The notes beneath the pieces were generated by a model, which saw only the letters and a program-made list of their open reading frames with translations, had not been told where the DNA came from and ran no database searches. A stretch of 64,000 nt of DNA from Pseudomonas mandelii (GTDB lineage Bacteria; Pseudomonadota; Gammaproteobacteria; Pseudomonadales; Pseudomonadaceae): the NCBI RefSeq assembly GCF_006438925.1, contig NZ_RCZA01000005.1, positions 248,001 through 312,000 on the forward strand, written 5' to 3'. Each line of letters begins with the position of its first letter. Position 1 is the first letter of the stretch. The translations under genes were made by a program, and so were the position numbers. This document shows positions 17,161-26,469 of the stretch, in pieces.

Positions 17161-18447
17161 TTAATCCAGGTGCGCCCAGGTCATGCGAAACGACGCCCCG
17201 CCCCACGGCGAATCAGCCACTTCCACTTGCCCGCCATGGGATTGCGACACCCGCCGCACCAGCGCCAGGCCCAGGCCGAAGCCACCGGTGCGGCGGTCGC
17301 GGCTGGCGTCCAGGCGCGAGAACGGCTCGAAGATCTTTTCCCGCCCGTCCACCGGCACGCCAGGCCCGTCGTCGTTGACCCGCACTTCGTAGTGATCACC
17401 GTTGCGCACCAACAATACTTCCACCCGCTCATCGGCATAACGAATGGCATTGCGCAGCAGGTTGATCACCGCCCGGGCCATGAAACGCGGTTCGATGCGG
17501 ACCTGATCGACCTGACACTCGACAATCAGCAATTGCACGCCGGCGGCTTCAGCTTCCAGCGCGACGCTGCCGACCACGCTGTCGAGCCAACTGCTGGCCT
17601 GAATGTTTTCCCGAGTGATCACCGTGGCGCCGCGCTCGAGGCTGGCATAGGTGAGCAGCTCGGACACCATCTCTTCCAGTTCGCCGAGGTCGGCGTACAT
17701 GTCGGCAATCAGTTCACGGTTCTGGGCCGGATCGGGTTGCTGCTTGAGTTGATCGAGCTCGAACGACAGCCGGGCAATCGGCGTGCGCAGTTCATGGGAC
17801 ACCGCGTTGGTCAGCTCGCGCTGATTGGCAATCAGGCCTTCGATGCGCGCCGCCATCAGGTTGAAGTGTTCGGCCAGGTCACGAATGTTCGAGCGCTTGG
17901 ACAGCTGGATCCGCGACGACAGGTCGTTATCACCAAAACGCTCGGCCGCCAGACGCAGCTTTTCCAGATCGCGCCAGTGCGGCCTTACCCAGAAAAGCAA
18001 CACGAAACCGATCATCACCGCGATCATCAGATAAGCCGCGGCAATGTAGAACGGCATCAGGCTCGGTTCGGCCGGCAGCTTGATACTGAGCAGTTGCGAA
18101 CCGTCGTCAATGCGCGAGATGAACTGCGTGTATTTGTCGCGAATCACCAGCAGGCCCTGGGCCAACTCGGCTTTCTCCTGCTCGGTCAGGGACAATGGGT
18201 CGGTCTCGACCAGGCTCAGGCCCAAGCCGTAGTGGGGGCGTACCGCTTCCAGTTGGCGCTCCCGGGCCGAACCGTCCAGACCGCGCAACTGCTCGGCCAG
18301 CGACCAGGCCTGGCCACGCACCGCCTCTCGGTTGTAGCTCTGCATCTGACCGTCGAGCAGCGCATCGAACGTGCGCTCGACGGTTTGCAGCCCCAGAACC
18401 AGGCCCACCGTCATCACCAGAAACAACCCCAAAAATAATCGCAGCAT
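17161..18447 (-). CDS. parS: Sensor histidine kinase (ParS/RstB-like)
   Basis: 428 residues. The protein has an N-terminal membrane segment, a periplasmic sensor of about 125 residues, a second membrane segment (AAAYLMIAVMIGFVLLFW), then a HAMP linker, the H-box NAVSHELRTPIARL with the phosphorylated His, and the N and G boxes LLRNAIRYA, DDGPG and GGFGLGL. The RPHWRDLEKLRLAAERFGD linker closely resembles E. coli RstB. In P. aeruginosa the equivalent kinase ParS senses cationic peptides; length, gene order next to the regulator, and nearby acnB and stress-protein genes support orthology, but this is inference. Confidence 0.82.
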   Translation of the reverse strand: MLRLFLGLFLVMTVGLVLGLQTVERTFDALLDGQMQSYNREAVRGQAWSLAEQLRGLDGSARERQLEAVRPHYGLGLSLVETDPLSLTEQEKAELAQGLLVIRDKYTQFISRIDDGSQLLSIKLPAEPSLMPFYIAAAYLMIAVMIGFVLLFWVRPHWRDLEKLRLAAERFGDNDLSSRIQLSKRSNIRDLAEHFNLMAARIEGLIANQRELTNAVSHELRTPIARLSFELDQLKQQPDPAQNRELIADMYADLGELEEMVSELLTYASLERGATVITRENIQASSWLDSVVGSVALEAEAAGVQLLIVECQVDQVRIEPRFMARAVINLLRNAIRYADERVEVLLVRNGDHYEVRVNDDGPGVPVDGREKIFEPFSRLDASRDRRTGGFGLGLALVRRVSQSHGGQVEVADSPWGGASFRMTWAHLD

Positions 18448-19155
18448 TTACAACTCCCACGCAAACGGATTGAACAGGTAACCCTTGCCCCAGATGGTCT
18501 TGATGCACACCGGTTCGCGCGGGTTGTCCTTGAGTTTGCCTCGGAGTTTGCTGATGTAGACGTCAACGCTGCGGTTGAGACCGTCGAACGCAATGCCACG
18601 CAGGCGGTTGAGGATGTCGTCGCGGGACAGGATCTTGCCGGCGGTGCTGGCCAGCAACCACAGCAGTTCAAATTCCATGGTGGTCAGTTCGATGCCCTCG
18701 CCCGCCAGCCGCACTTCCCGGCAGCTGCGGTCGATGCTCAGATGGCCGAATTCCAGAGCGCTGCACACGCCGCTCTCCGGCGTCTGGCGACGTTGCAAGG
18801 CGCGTAACCGGGCCAGCAGAACCGGCGGCTTGATCGGTTTGATCACGTAGTCATCGGCGCCGGACTCCAGCCCGAGGATGTGATCAAGGTCGTCTTCCTT
18901 GGCGGTAAGAATGACGATCGGCGTGTCGGAGACGCTGCGGATCTCGCGGCACACGTGCAGGCCGCTCTGGCCCGGCAGCATCAGGTCGAGCACGACGATT
19001 TTCGGTTTGAATTCGAGGAACGCCGCCAATGCGAGGTCGCCGCGATGCACCTGCCGGACCTCAAAGCCATGTTGCGACAGGAAATGCGCAATCAGCCCGG
19101 CGAGTTTCTCGTCGTCTTCCACCAGCAGTACTTTGCCAAAACCCAGGTTATCCAT
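18448..19155 (-). CDS. parR: OmpR-family response regulator (ParR/RstA-like)
   Basis: 235 residues from ATG 19155. Receiver domain: KVLLVEDDEKL start and the phospho-acceptor Asp in VVLDLMLPGQ, with TAKEDD and the conserved Lys in YVIKPIKPP. The C-terminal winged helix (SVDVYISKLRGKLKDNP...IKTIWGKGYLF) binds DNA. The stop codon abuts the kinase start, so the two are translationally coupled. The 235-residue length equals that remembered for P. aeruginosa ParR. Possible target: the inverted repeat upstream of mipA. Confidence 0.85.
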   Translation of the reverse strand: MDNLGFGKVLLVEDDEKLAGLIAHFLSQHGFEVRQVHRGDLALAAFLEFKPKIVVLDLMLPGQSGLHVCREIRSVSDTPIVILTAKEDDLDHILGLESGADDYVIKPIKPPVLLARLRALQRRQTPESGVCSALEFGHLSIDRSCREVRLAGEGIELTTMEFELLWLLASTAGKILSRDDILNRLRGIAFDGLNRSVDVYISKLRGKLKDNPREPVCIKTIWGKGYLFNPFAWEL

Positions 19156-19235
19156 AACGACCGTCTGCCAACCCTTGTGTGAAGTGGTCGGCATTATGGC
19201 GCCAATCGGTGACCGGACGGCTATCGCAGGCAGCA

Positions 19236-19260
19236 AAAACCGGCCACGGGGGCCGGTTTT
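19236..19260 (-). terminator. Rho-independent terminator of miaE
   Basis: AAAACCGGCC and GGCCGGTTTT form a perfect 10-bp stem with a five-base loop. Read on the minus strand the right arm of the stem runs into TTTTT, so it should stop transcription coming from miaE before the parR-like gene. Confidence 0.85.
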
Positions 19261-19312
19261 CGAAGATGTTTCATTCTTTTAAGAGTTTTTAACAATTCAG
19301 ACGTTTTGATCT

Positions 19313-19921
19313 TCACGCCGCTGCCGGCACACCGCTGTGGAAACGAAACTCCACGTCCGGCGACTCGATCAGCTCTTGCTCCGCGGCGCGGACCTTGTCG
19401 ATCACTTGGGCGATGTCCTTGGCGTCTCCGTACTGGTAGGCCAGTTTCAGGTAACCCTGGAAATGTCGGGCCTCGCTTTTCAGCAGACCGAAGTAGAACT
19501 TGCCCAGCTCTTCGTCCAGATGCGGCACCAGCGCTTCAAAACGCTCGCAGCTACGAGCTTCGATAAAGGCGCCGACCACCAGGGTGTCCACCAGCTTTAC
19601 CGGCTCGTGGCTGCGCACCACTTTGCGCAGGCCCGAAGCGTAGCGCCCGGCGGACAGCTGACGCAGCTCGATCTTGCGCTTTTTCATCAGGCGCATGACT
19701 TGTTCGTGGTGCACCAACTCTTCCCGGGCCAGACGCGACATCAGGTTGATCAGATCGACGTGGGAGTGATACTTGGCAATCAGGCTCAACGCAGTACTGG
19801 CCGCCTTGAATTCACAGTTCTTGTGATCGATCAGCAGGGTTTCCTGATCAGCCAGCGCGGCCTGAACCCAGCCATCGGGGGTGCGGCAGCCGAGGAACTC
19901 GTGAATTTCGGGAAGGATCAT
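19313..19921 (-). CDS. miaE: tRNA-(ms2io6A37) hydroxylase
   Basis: 202 residues from ATG 19921; a GTG nine bases earlier is possible. The protein is all-helical with the di-iron ligands visible as EFKAAS, REELVHHEQV and FIEARSCERF, and EARHFQGYL, the MiaE arrangement of a ferritin-like four-helix bundle. It hydroxylates the isopentenyl group of modified A37 in tRNAs reading UNN codons, in the cytoplasm. It is divergent from the stress-protein gene and is closed by a strong terminator. Confidence 0.92.
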   Translation of the reverse strand: MILPEIHEFLGCRTPDGWVQAALADQETLLIDHKNCEFKAASTALSLIAKYHSHVDLINLMSRLAREELVHHEQVMRLMKKRKIELRQLSAGRYASGLRKVVRSHEPVKLVDTLVVGAFIEARSCERFEALVPHLDEELGKFYFGLLKSEARHFQGYLKLAYQYGDAKDIAQVIDKVRAAEQELIESPDVEFRFHSGVPAAA

Positions 19922-20080
19922 GGGGCTCACGGATAAGAGGTTGAAATCGAAGGGCGCCGATTATACCGGCCTGCCGGCAGACCACCAGTCGCGACCGTTG
20001 ATATACATCAAGTCCCGAATAACCAGCCAGCAACTATAGTTGTCCAACGCAGTATTTTTTACTTCATGGAGATCCCGATC

Positions 20081-20944
20081 ATGCAAGCCATTCGCAGCAT
20101 TCTGGTGGTCCTCGAACCTGAACACTCGGAAAGCCTGGCGCTCAAACGGGCCAAACTGATTGCTGGCGTGACCCAGGCTCATCTGCATCTGCTGGTCTGC
20201 GACCGCAAGCATGACCACAGCGGCATGTTGGGCGTGCTCAAGGCCGCGCTGATCGAGGACGGCTACAGCGTCACCACCGAGCAGGCCTGGAACGAAAGCC
20301 TGCACGAAACCATTGTCGATGTGCAGCAGGCTGAAGGCTGCGGACTGGTGGTCAAGCAGCATTACCCCGACAGTCCGCTGAAAAAAGCCCTGCTGACCCC
20401 GGCGGACTGGAAGCTGCTGCGTTACTGCCCGACACCGGTGCTGCTGGTCAAAACCTCGAAACCCTGGACTGGCGGCGTCATTCTGGCGGCGATCGATGTC
20501 GGTAATACCGATGGTGAACACCGCACCTTGCACGCTTGTATTGTCGATCACGGTTACGACATTGCCAGCCTGGCCAAGGCCCATTTACACGTGGTCAGTG
20601 CCCATCCGTCGCCAATGCTGTCGTCGGCCGACCCGTCGTTGCAGCTCAGCGAAACCATCGAGGCGCGCTATCGCGAACAGTGCAAATCGTTTCAGGCCGA
20701 GTTCGACATTGATGACGAGCACCTGCATATCGAGGAAGGTCCGGCGGATGTGTTGATTCCGTTCATGGTCCACAAGCTGCAGGCGGCGGTGACGGTAATC
20801 GGTACCGTGGCGCGATCCGGGTTGTCAGGGGCGTTGATCGGGAATACGGCGGAGGTGGTGCTGGATGCGGTGGAGAGCGATGTGCTGGTGCTGAAGCCGG
20901 ATACGATCATGGATCATCTGGAGGAGATCGTGACCCAGCATTAA
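20081..20944 (+). CDS. Tandem universal stress protein (UspE-like)
   Basis: 287 residues from ATG 20081 (GGAG nine bases upstream; an ATG 15 bases earlier overlaps that ribosome site). Two Usp domains are present: residues 1-135 starting AIRSILVVLEPE, and about 145-287. The second domain keeps the ATP-binding motif, VIGTVARSGLSGALIGNTAE. Proteins of this type help survival in stationary phase or anaerobiosis. It stands alone and is followed by a perfect REP pair that may act as terminator. Confidence 0.9.
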   Translation: MQAIRSILVVLEPEHSESLALKRAKLIAGVTQAHLHLLVCDRKHDHSGMLGVLKAALIEDGYSVTTEQAWNESLHETIVDVQQAEGCGLVVKQHYPDSPLKKALLTPADWKLLRYCPTPVLLVKTSKPWTGGVILAAIDVGNTDGEHRTLHACIVDHGYDIASLAKAHLHVVSAHPSPMLSSADPSLQLSETIEARYREQCKSFQAEFDIDDEHLHIEEGPADVLIPFMVHKLQAAVTVIGTVARSGLSGALIGNTAEVVLDAVESDVLVLKPDTIMDHLEEIVTQH

Positions 20945-20950
20945 GCAAGA

Positions 20951-21029
20951 TCAAAAGATCGCAGCCTTCGGCAGCTCCTACATCAATCGCATCCCTCTGT
21001 AGGAGCTGCCGAAGGCTGCGATCTTTTGA
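20951..21029. repeat. REP pair with perfect 31-bp arms
   Basis: The arms 20951-20981 and 20999-21029 are exact complements with a 17-base loop. Core sequence: GTAGGAGCTGCCGAAGGCTG then CGATCTTTTGA. It lies between the convergent stress-protein and DUF1289 genes. The same class recurs at 37.4 kb around the REP-associated transposase and, in a diverged form, at 47.7 kb. Confidence 0.9.
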
Positions 21030-21038
21030 CTTTAACAA

Positions 21039-21509
21039 TCAGCCGCCGAACGCGTCCTTGAGAAAACCCGGCGCAATGTAGCGCTGGTAATGCGCCTCGG
21101 AGAGCAAAAAGAACTCCCGATCAATGGCATCTCGCAGTTCCGGCAGGTTCCAGTCGCGAAACTCCGGCATCAGCACCATCCCGTAAGCTTCCAGGTTGTT
21201 GATGACCCGCGCCCCCCGGGCGATCAACTGATAAGCCCAGCAATATTCCGACTGATGCGGCACAAAGCGGATCTTGCGCTGCTCCAGTTGCAGGCGCAGG
21301 CGCTGGGGATCGAAAATCTCCAGCTTGCTGGCCATCACCTGGGACAGCAGCAGCTCAAGACGCAGCCACACCGCGCGTTTTTCCTCCTCGTTGTAACCAT
21401 TCCAGTTGATCACTTCATGGTGGAAACGCTTGCAGCCACGGCACACCAAATCACCGTAAACAGTGGAACAGAGGCCGACGCAGGGGGTCTTGATGGTCTG
21501 ATTGGGCAT
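21039..21509 (-). CDS. DUF1289 domain protein
   Basis: 156 residues from ATG 21509. The N-terminus shows the DUF1289 cysteine cluster, CVGLCSTVYGDLVCRGCKR, which probably binds iron or zinc, followed by FHHEVINWNGYNEEEKRAVW. The C-terminal ~100 residues are longer than in minimal DUF1289 proteins. No function is established for the family that I know of. The gene is divergent from acnB, with about 400 bases of leader between them. Confidence 0.88.
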   Translation of the reverse strand: MPNQTIKTPCVGLCSTVYGDLVCRGCKRFHHEVINWNGYNEEEKRAVWLRLELLLSQVMASKLEIFDPQRLRLQLEQRKIRFVPHQSEYCWAYQLIARGARVINNLEAYGMVLMPEFRDWNLPELRDAIDREFFLLSEAHYQRYIAPGFLKDAFGG

Positions 21510-21596
21510 AGGTAGGCAGAACACGGGAAAGCAGAACAGGTCGGCATGTTAGCCCTTTGTCTAACATTCATCACCCCTCAAAGTTCAGGGGCTAAC

Positions 21597-21625
21597 TTAC
21601 GTTTATATTTTTTTTGCCGTAGAAT
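21597..21625 (+). promoter_or_regulatory. Candidate acnB promoter
   Basis: TAGAAT at 21620-21625 is a good -10 element, within an AT-rich run containing eight or more T. TTACGT at 21597-21602 is a poor -35 at 17-base spacing. Transcription from here would give a leader of about 285 bases before the acnB GTG. The call is by eye only. Confidence 0.4.
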
Positions 21626-21657
21626 CAGCCAGCCTTTTAAGGCGCCAATGTCCGTTA

Positions 21658-21796
21658 GAAGCTGTTTTCAAAGCGTCACGAGCACAGTCGTTCCTTCAGA
21701 GCGGTGTTGGCGACGGGTTTTTCCAGCGGGGAAAAGCCCAACGCCAACCCTCATCAGCTCCCCGTTCTGCAGGCGTAAAACTTTGAAAGCAGCTTC
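21658..21796 (+). ncRNA. Candidate structured leader RNA of acnB
   Basis: The ends, GAAGCTGTTTTCAAAG (21658-21673) and CTTTGAAAGCAGCTTC (21781-21796), form a 16-bp stem with one G-U pair. Inside it, 21706-21748 forms a second hairpin closed by GTTGGCG and CGCCAAC with further GGGTTTTTCC/GGGGAAAAGCCC pairing. The element lies between the candidate promoter and the acnB start, leaving about 120 bases to the GTG. It could be a cis-regulatory leader or a separate small RNA. The rest of 21510-21657 and 21797-21917 shows only small hairpins. Confidence 0.55.
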
Positions 21797-21917
21797 TGTA
21801 AGGAATTGTCGGTAATTCTGGCTAAGTGGCCCACAACGCCACGCAGCGCATGAGTACGGCAATTTCGGGATGAGCGTCCCGGACACCCATTTGGGACCAC
21901 TGATGAGGGTAATAACT

Positions 21918-24527
21918 GTGCTTGAAGCCTACCGCAAACATATCGAAGAGCGTGCAGCACTGGGTATCGTTCCCCAGCCGCTAAACGCCGAACAAACTGC
22001 AGGCCTGGTCGAGCTGCTGAAGAATCCCCCGGCTGGCGAAGAAGCTTTCCTCGTTGACCTGATCACCAATCGCATTCCGCCAGGTGTGGACGAAGCAGCC
22101 TATGTAAAGGCCGGTTTCCTGTCTGCCCTCGCTAAAGGCGAAGCAAAATCCCCCCTGATCGACAAGAAACGCGCTGTTGAACTGCTCGGCACCATGCAGG
22201 GCGGCTACAACATCGTGACGCTGGTTAATCTGCTGGACGACGCCGAACTGGCGCCAGTCGCCGCCAAAGAACTCAAGCACACCCTGCTGATGTTCGACGC
22301 TTTCCACGACGTCGCTGAAAAAGCCAAGAACGGCAACGTTCACGCTAAAGGCGTGCTGCAATCCTGGGCTGACGGCGAGTGGTTCAAAAACCGCCCTGTG
22401 CTGGCCGACAAGATCAGCCTGCGCGTGTTCAAGGTCACCGGCGAAACCAACACCGACGACCTGTCCCCTGCTCCGGACGCCTGGTCCCGCCCGGACATCC
22501 CGCTGCACGCCCTCGCCATGCTGAAAATGGCCCGTGAAGGCATCGTGCCTGACGCCCAGGGCGTCACCGGTCCGATGAAGCAGATCGAAGAAATGCGCAA
22601 CGCCGGCTTCCCGATCGCCTACGTTGGCGACGTGGTCGGTACCGGTTCTTCGCGTAAATCGGCGACCAACTCGGTGCTGTGGTTCTTCGGCGACGACGTT
22701 CCTTACGTGCCGAACAAGCGTGCCGGTGGTTTCTGCTTCGGCAGCAAAATCGCTCCGATCTTCTACAACACCATGGAAGATGCTGGCGCACTGCCAATCG
22801 AATTCGACGTTACCAACATGAACATGGGCGACGTGATCGACCTGTACCCGCATGCTGGCAAAGTCTGCAAACACGGCACTGACGAAGTCCTGACCACCTT
22901 CGAAATGAAGACCCCGGTGCTGTTGGACGAAGTTCGTGCTGGCGGCCGTATCCCGCTGATCATCGGCCGCGGCCTGACCGACAAGGCCCGTGCCGAATTG
23001 GGCCTGGGCCCTACCGACCTGTTCAAACTGCCTGAAGCACCTGTCGACACCGGCAAGGGCTTCACCCTGGCACAGAAAATGGTCGGCAAGGCTTGCGGTC
23101 TGCCAGAAGGCAAAGGCGTTCGTCCAGGTACTTACTGCGAACCGAAAATGACCACCGTCGGCTCCCAGGACACCACCGGTCCTATGACCCGTGACGAACT
23201 GAAAGACCTGGCGTGCCTGGGCTTCTCGACCGATCTGGTGATGCAGTCCTTCTGCCACACCGCGGCTTACCCTAAGCCGATCGACGTGACCACCCACCAC
23301 ACCCTGCCAGACTTCATCATGACCCGCGGCGGCGTTTCCCTGCGTCCGGGCGACGGCATCATCCACAGCTGGCTGAACCGCATGCTGCTGCCGGACACCG
23401 TCGGTACCGGTGGTGACTCCCACACCCGTTTCCCGATGGGCATTTCGTTCCCGGCCGGTTCCGGCCTGGTAGCGTTTGCCGCAGCCACTGGCGTTATGCC
23501 GCTGGACATGCCGGAATCGATCCTGGTGCGCTTCAAAGGCAAAATGCAACCAGGCGTCACCCTGCGTGACCTGGTTCACGCCATTCCTTACTTCGCGATT
23601 CAGGCTGGCCTGCTGACCGTCGAGAAGAAAGGCAAGAAGAACGCCTTCTCCGGCCGCATTCTGGAAATCGAAGGCCTGGACAACCTGAGCATCGAGCAAG
23701 CGTTCGAGCTGTCCGACGCCTCGGCCGAACGTTCGGCTGCCGGTTGCACCATCAAGCTGTCGAAAGAGTCGATCACCGAGTACCTGAGCTCCAACGTCAC
23801 CCTGCTGCGCTGGATGATCGGCGAAGGCTACGGCGATGCGCGCACCCTGGAACGTCGTGCTCAAGCGATGGAAGCCTGGATCGCCAACCCTGAGTTGATG
23901 GTTGCCGATGCTGACGCCGAATACGCTGAAATCATCGAAATCGACCTGGCCGACATCAAAGAGCCTGTGCTCTGCGCGCCAAACGATCCGGACGACGCCC
24001 GTCTGCTGTCCAGCGTTGCTGGCGAGAAGATCGACGAAGTGTTCATCGGTTCGTGCATGACCAACATCGGTCACTTCCGCGCTGCCGGTAAGTTGCTGGA
24101 ACAGGTCAAAGGTCAGCTTCCAACCCGTCTGTGGCTGTCGCCGCCGACCAAAATGGACGCTCACCAGCTGACCGAAGAAGGCTACTACGGCATCTACGGC
24201 AAGGCCGGCGCGCGCATGGAAATGCCGGGCTGCTCGCTGTGCATGGGTAACCAGGCACGTGTAGAGCCGAACTCGACTGTTGTGTCGACGTCGACCCGTA
24301 ACTTCCCGAACCGTCTGGGTGACGGCGCGAACGTCTACCTGGCTTCGGCCGAGCTGGCGTCTGTTGCGTCCATCCTGGGTCGCCTGCCGACCGTCGAGGA
24401 GTACATGGAATACGCTGGCAAGATCGACAGCATGGCGGCCGATGTTTACCGCTACCTGTCCTTCGACCAGATCGCCGAGTTCCGTGAAGCTGCTGCGAAC
24501 GCCAACATCCCGGTCGTTCAAGCCTAA
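21918..24527 (+). CDS. acnB: Bifunctional aconitate hydratase 2 / 2-methylisocitrate dehydratase
   Basis: 869 residues. The start is GTG 21918, because the first residues ([16 protein letters not shown]) then align exactly with E. coli AcnB, and GAGGGT precedes it. Most of the sequence matches AcnB, including the HEAT-like N-terminal domain, [15 protein letters not shown], and the 4Fe-4S cysteines in [14 protein letters not shown] and [10 protein letters not shown]. It interconverts citrate and isocitrate in the TCA cycle and dehydrates 2-methylcitrate intermediates; AcnB proteins can also act as iron-sensitive RNA binders. A strong terminator follows. Confidence 0.98.
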   Translation: MLEAYRKHIEERAALGIVPQPLNAEQTAGLVELLKNPPAGEEAFLVDLITNRIPPGVDEAAYVKAGFLSALAKGEAKSPLIDKKRAVELLGTMQGGYNIVTLVNLLDDAELAPVAAKELKHTLLMFDAFHDVAEKAKNGNVHAKGVLQSWADGEWFKNRPVLADKISLRVFKVTGETNTDDLSPAPDAWSRPDIPLHALAMLKMAREGIVPDAQGVTGPMKQIEEMRNAGFPIAYVGDVVGTGSSRKSATNSVLWFFGDDVPYVPNKRAGGFCFGSKIAPIFYNTMEDAGALPIEFDVTNMNMGDVIDLYPHAGKVCKHGTDEVLTTFEMKTPVLLDEVRAGGRIPLIIGRGLTDKARAELGLGPTDLFKLPEAPVDTGKGFTLAQKMVGKACGLPEGKGVRPGTYCEPKMTTVGSQDTTGPMTRDELKDLACLGFSTDLVMQSFCHTAAYPKPIDVTTHHTLPDFIMTRGGVSLRPGDGIIHSWLNRMLLPDTVGTGGDSHTRFPMGISFPAGSGLVAFAAATGVMPLDMPESILVRFKGKMQPGVTLRDLVHAIPYFAIQAGLLTVEKKGKKNAFSGRILEIEGLDNLSIEQAFELSDASAERSAAGCTIKLSKESITEYLSSNVTLLRWMIGEGYGDARTLERRAQAMEAWIANPELMVADADAEYAEIIEIDLADIKEPVLCAPNDPDDARLLSSVAGEKIDEVFIGSCMTNIGHFRAAGKLLEQVKGQLPTRLWLSPPTKMDAHQLTEEGYYGIYGKAGARMEMPGCSLCMGNQARVEPNSTVVSTSTRNFPNRLGDGANVYLASAELASVASILGRLPTVEEYMEYAGKIDSMAADVYRYLSFDQIAEFREAAANANIPVVQA

Positions 24528-24532
24528 CGCTG

Positions 24533-24585
24533 CAACGCAATAAAAAACGCCGCCCATCGTGAGATGAGCGGCGTTTTTTTATGCC
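24533..24585. terminator. Bidirectional terminator, copy 1 of a 53-bp repeat
   Basis: A CGCCGC/GCGGCG stem extended by CATC-GTGA-GATG is flanked by A6 on the left and T7 on the right, so it works in both directions. It closes acnB on the plus strand and contains the stop codon of the leftward SulP gene. An identical 53-base copy lies at 26388-26440. Confidence 0.92.
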
Positions 24586-26255
24586 GGCGAAAGATGCCCG
24601 TTTGCTTGAAGCGCTTGTTGCACTGCGCCGTCGACGCTTAAGCCACTGAGTATCACCTGCGCGAGTTCCTGCGGCGGCAACAGAGAGAGCACCGCCTTGG
24701 CCTGGTGTTTGAGCCGCGCCAGAATCAGCAGTTTGTCCTCGGCTCTCACTTGCATAAAGAACGCTTCCAGCGCCTCGATGCTGGTGCCATCCAGGTCGGG
24801 AGACTCCTCCAGACTGAGAATGATCGTATGAATCGGCGGCGATGCATGTCGGGCCAGGCGCAGTGCGCCGCCCAGAATGCGCTCCACGTTTGCAAAAAAC
24901 AGCGCCTCGCTCGGCCTGACGATTAACACACCCGGAATCTCGCTGGCTTGGGGATGGCGTTGTACGTCAACAAAATCATGACCGCCGCCCATTTGCCCCA
25001 GCACTTGAATATCTGCCGATGACATCTGTTTCAACATCAGCACCACACTGATCACCACCGCCACCAACAAACCGTCCAGTACTCCCAGCACCAGCACCGC
25101 CGCCACGGCACAGATCACCAGCAGACGGTCACGGCGCCAAATGAAATAACGGCCCAAGGGCTGCAGGCTCAAGCCGCGCGCCAACGCATAAATGACGATG
25201 GCCGCCAGCACCGGCTCGGGGGTCAGGGCGATCCAGGGCAACACCGTCAAGACAATGAGCAACACCACCCCCGCCGCTACCGCGCCCGCCAGACGCGATC
25301 CAGCACCCGCCGCCTCGTTGGCCGATGTTGCAGAGTAACCGGCGCCCGCCGGCATGCCATGGAACAATCCCGACAGCAGATTAGCCGCACCGAGTGCCAG
25401 CAGATCGCGGTTCGAGGACACACGGTCGCCGTGCTTGAGCGCAAACGAGGTGATCGATCCGTAAGACTCGGCATACAGAATCATCACCATGGCGAACGCC
25501 AGTTCGCCCAGGCGCAGCCAGTCGGCAAACGGCAACTCGGGAAGACGAGGCACTTCCAGGCTCAGATCGATCACGCCGATCAGTTTCACCCCATAGGCTG
25601 GCAAGTTCAGCCATTGGCCGGCCGCGATGCCGAGCGCCACCACCAGCAAACCTCCCGGCAAACGCCTGACCCGCGCGCACAGCCAAAGCACCAGCAAGGA
25701 CACCGCCGCCACGAGGGCGCCGACCCGGTTCCACTGCGGTAATTGCTCAAGCAGTTGCGGCACGAAACGGATCAGGTTGCCATTGCTCAAGTGCACATCG
25801 ACGATGCTCGCTACTTGCTTGAGGATGATCGTCACTGCCAGGCCGAAGGCAAAGCCTCGCAGCACCGGTTTGGCAATAAACGACGTCACGCTGCCGAGTT
25901 TGAACAACCCGGCCAGCAGGAAAAATCCGCCCGTCACCAGCACCAGACCGATCGCCAGGGCCATGCGCAGGCCCGAGTCACCATTGGCCAACGTGGCTGT
26001 GGCGGCGGCCAGAACCGCCGCCGAAGAGGACGTCGCGGAAACGATGGCAAAGCGACTGGTGCCGAACAGCCCGTAGCACAGCAGACCAGCAAATAACGCA
26101 ATGACACCCGCCTGTGGCGGCAACGCGGCAATGCTTGAATAGGCGACCGCCTCGGGCAACAACAAGCCGGCAATCGACAACCCGGCCAAAACGTCCAGCC
26201 AGCGGTTTGGCCTGTCGGCACGGGGTTGCGCCGATGCGCCGTGGTCACGAGCCAT
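24579..26255 (-). CDS. SulP family anion transporter with STAS domain
   Basis: 558 residues from ATG 26255 (GGAG eight bases upstream). The SulP signature GLLLPEAVAYSSIAALPPQAG is near the N-terminus, followed by about ten membrane segments to residue ~410. The C-terminal STAS domain contains ILSLEESPDLDGTSIEALEAF, with Thr at the position often phosphorylated in anti-sigma antagonists. Such proteins move sulfate, bicarbonate or other anions. The gene is flanked on both sides by the same 53-bp terminator, and has no adjacent carbonic anhydrase, so the substrate is open. Confidence 0.9.
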   Translation of the reverse strand: MARDHGASAQPRADRPNRWLDVLAGLSIAGLLLPEAVAYSSIAALPPQAGVIALFAGLLCYGLFGTSRFAIVSATSSSAAVLAAATATLANGDSGLRMALAIGLVLVTGGFFLLAGLFKLGSVTSFIAKPVLRGFAFGLAVTIILKQVASIVDVHLSNGNLIRFVPQLLEQLPQWNRVGALVAAVSLLVLWLCARVRRLPGGLLVVALGIAAGQWLNLPAYGVKLIGVIDLSLEVPRLPELPFADWLRLGELAFAMVMILYAESYGSITSFALKHGDRVSSNRDLLALGAANLLSGLFHGMPAGAGYSATSANEAAGAGSRLAGAVAAGVVLLIVLTVLPWIALTPEPVLAAIVIYALARGLSLQPLGRYFIWRRDRLLVICAVAAVLVLGVLDGLLVAVVISVVLMLKQMSSADIQVLGQMGGGHDFVDVQRHPQASEIPGVLIVRPSEALFFANVERILGGALRLARHASPPIHTIILSLEESPDLDGTSIEALEAFFMQVRAEDKLLILARLKHQAKAVLSLLPPQELAQVILSGLSVDGAVQQALQANGHLSPA

Positions 26256-26387
26256 GAAGCGTCTCCAGAGAAAGATAGACTGGCCGGGGAAAGTCCTCGG
26301 CAAACGCTCTATGACGCGTTTATGCAACCTCAAGCTTAATCGCTAAGCGCGCGGAATGTCGGCCCTGGGTCAGGTGTTAAGCGTTTT

Positions 26388-26440
26388 CAACGCAATAAAA
26401 AACGCCGCCCATCGTGAGATGAGCGGCGTTTTTTTATGCC
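26388..26440. terminator. Bidirectional terminator, copy 2 of a 53-bp repeat
   Basis: Base-for-base identical to 24533-24585, from CAACGCAATAAAAAACG through the stem to TTTTTTTATGCC. On the minus strand it closes the permease gene that ends at 26470. Sequences outside the 53 bases differ between the copies. Confidence 0.92.
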
Positions 26441-26469
26441 TGTACGAAGATCAAATGTGGGAACGGCGG

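Noticed and set aside
21981..24557. 858-codon open frame on the minus strand across acnB
   Set aside because: It is the mirror of a highly conserved gene in GC-rich DNA; its translation is rich in Arg, His and Val without any domain, and has no ribosome site.
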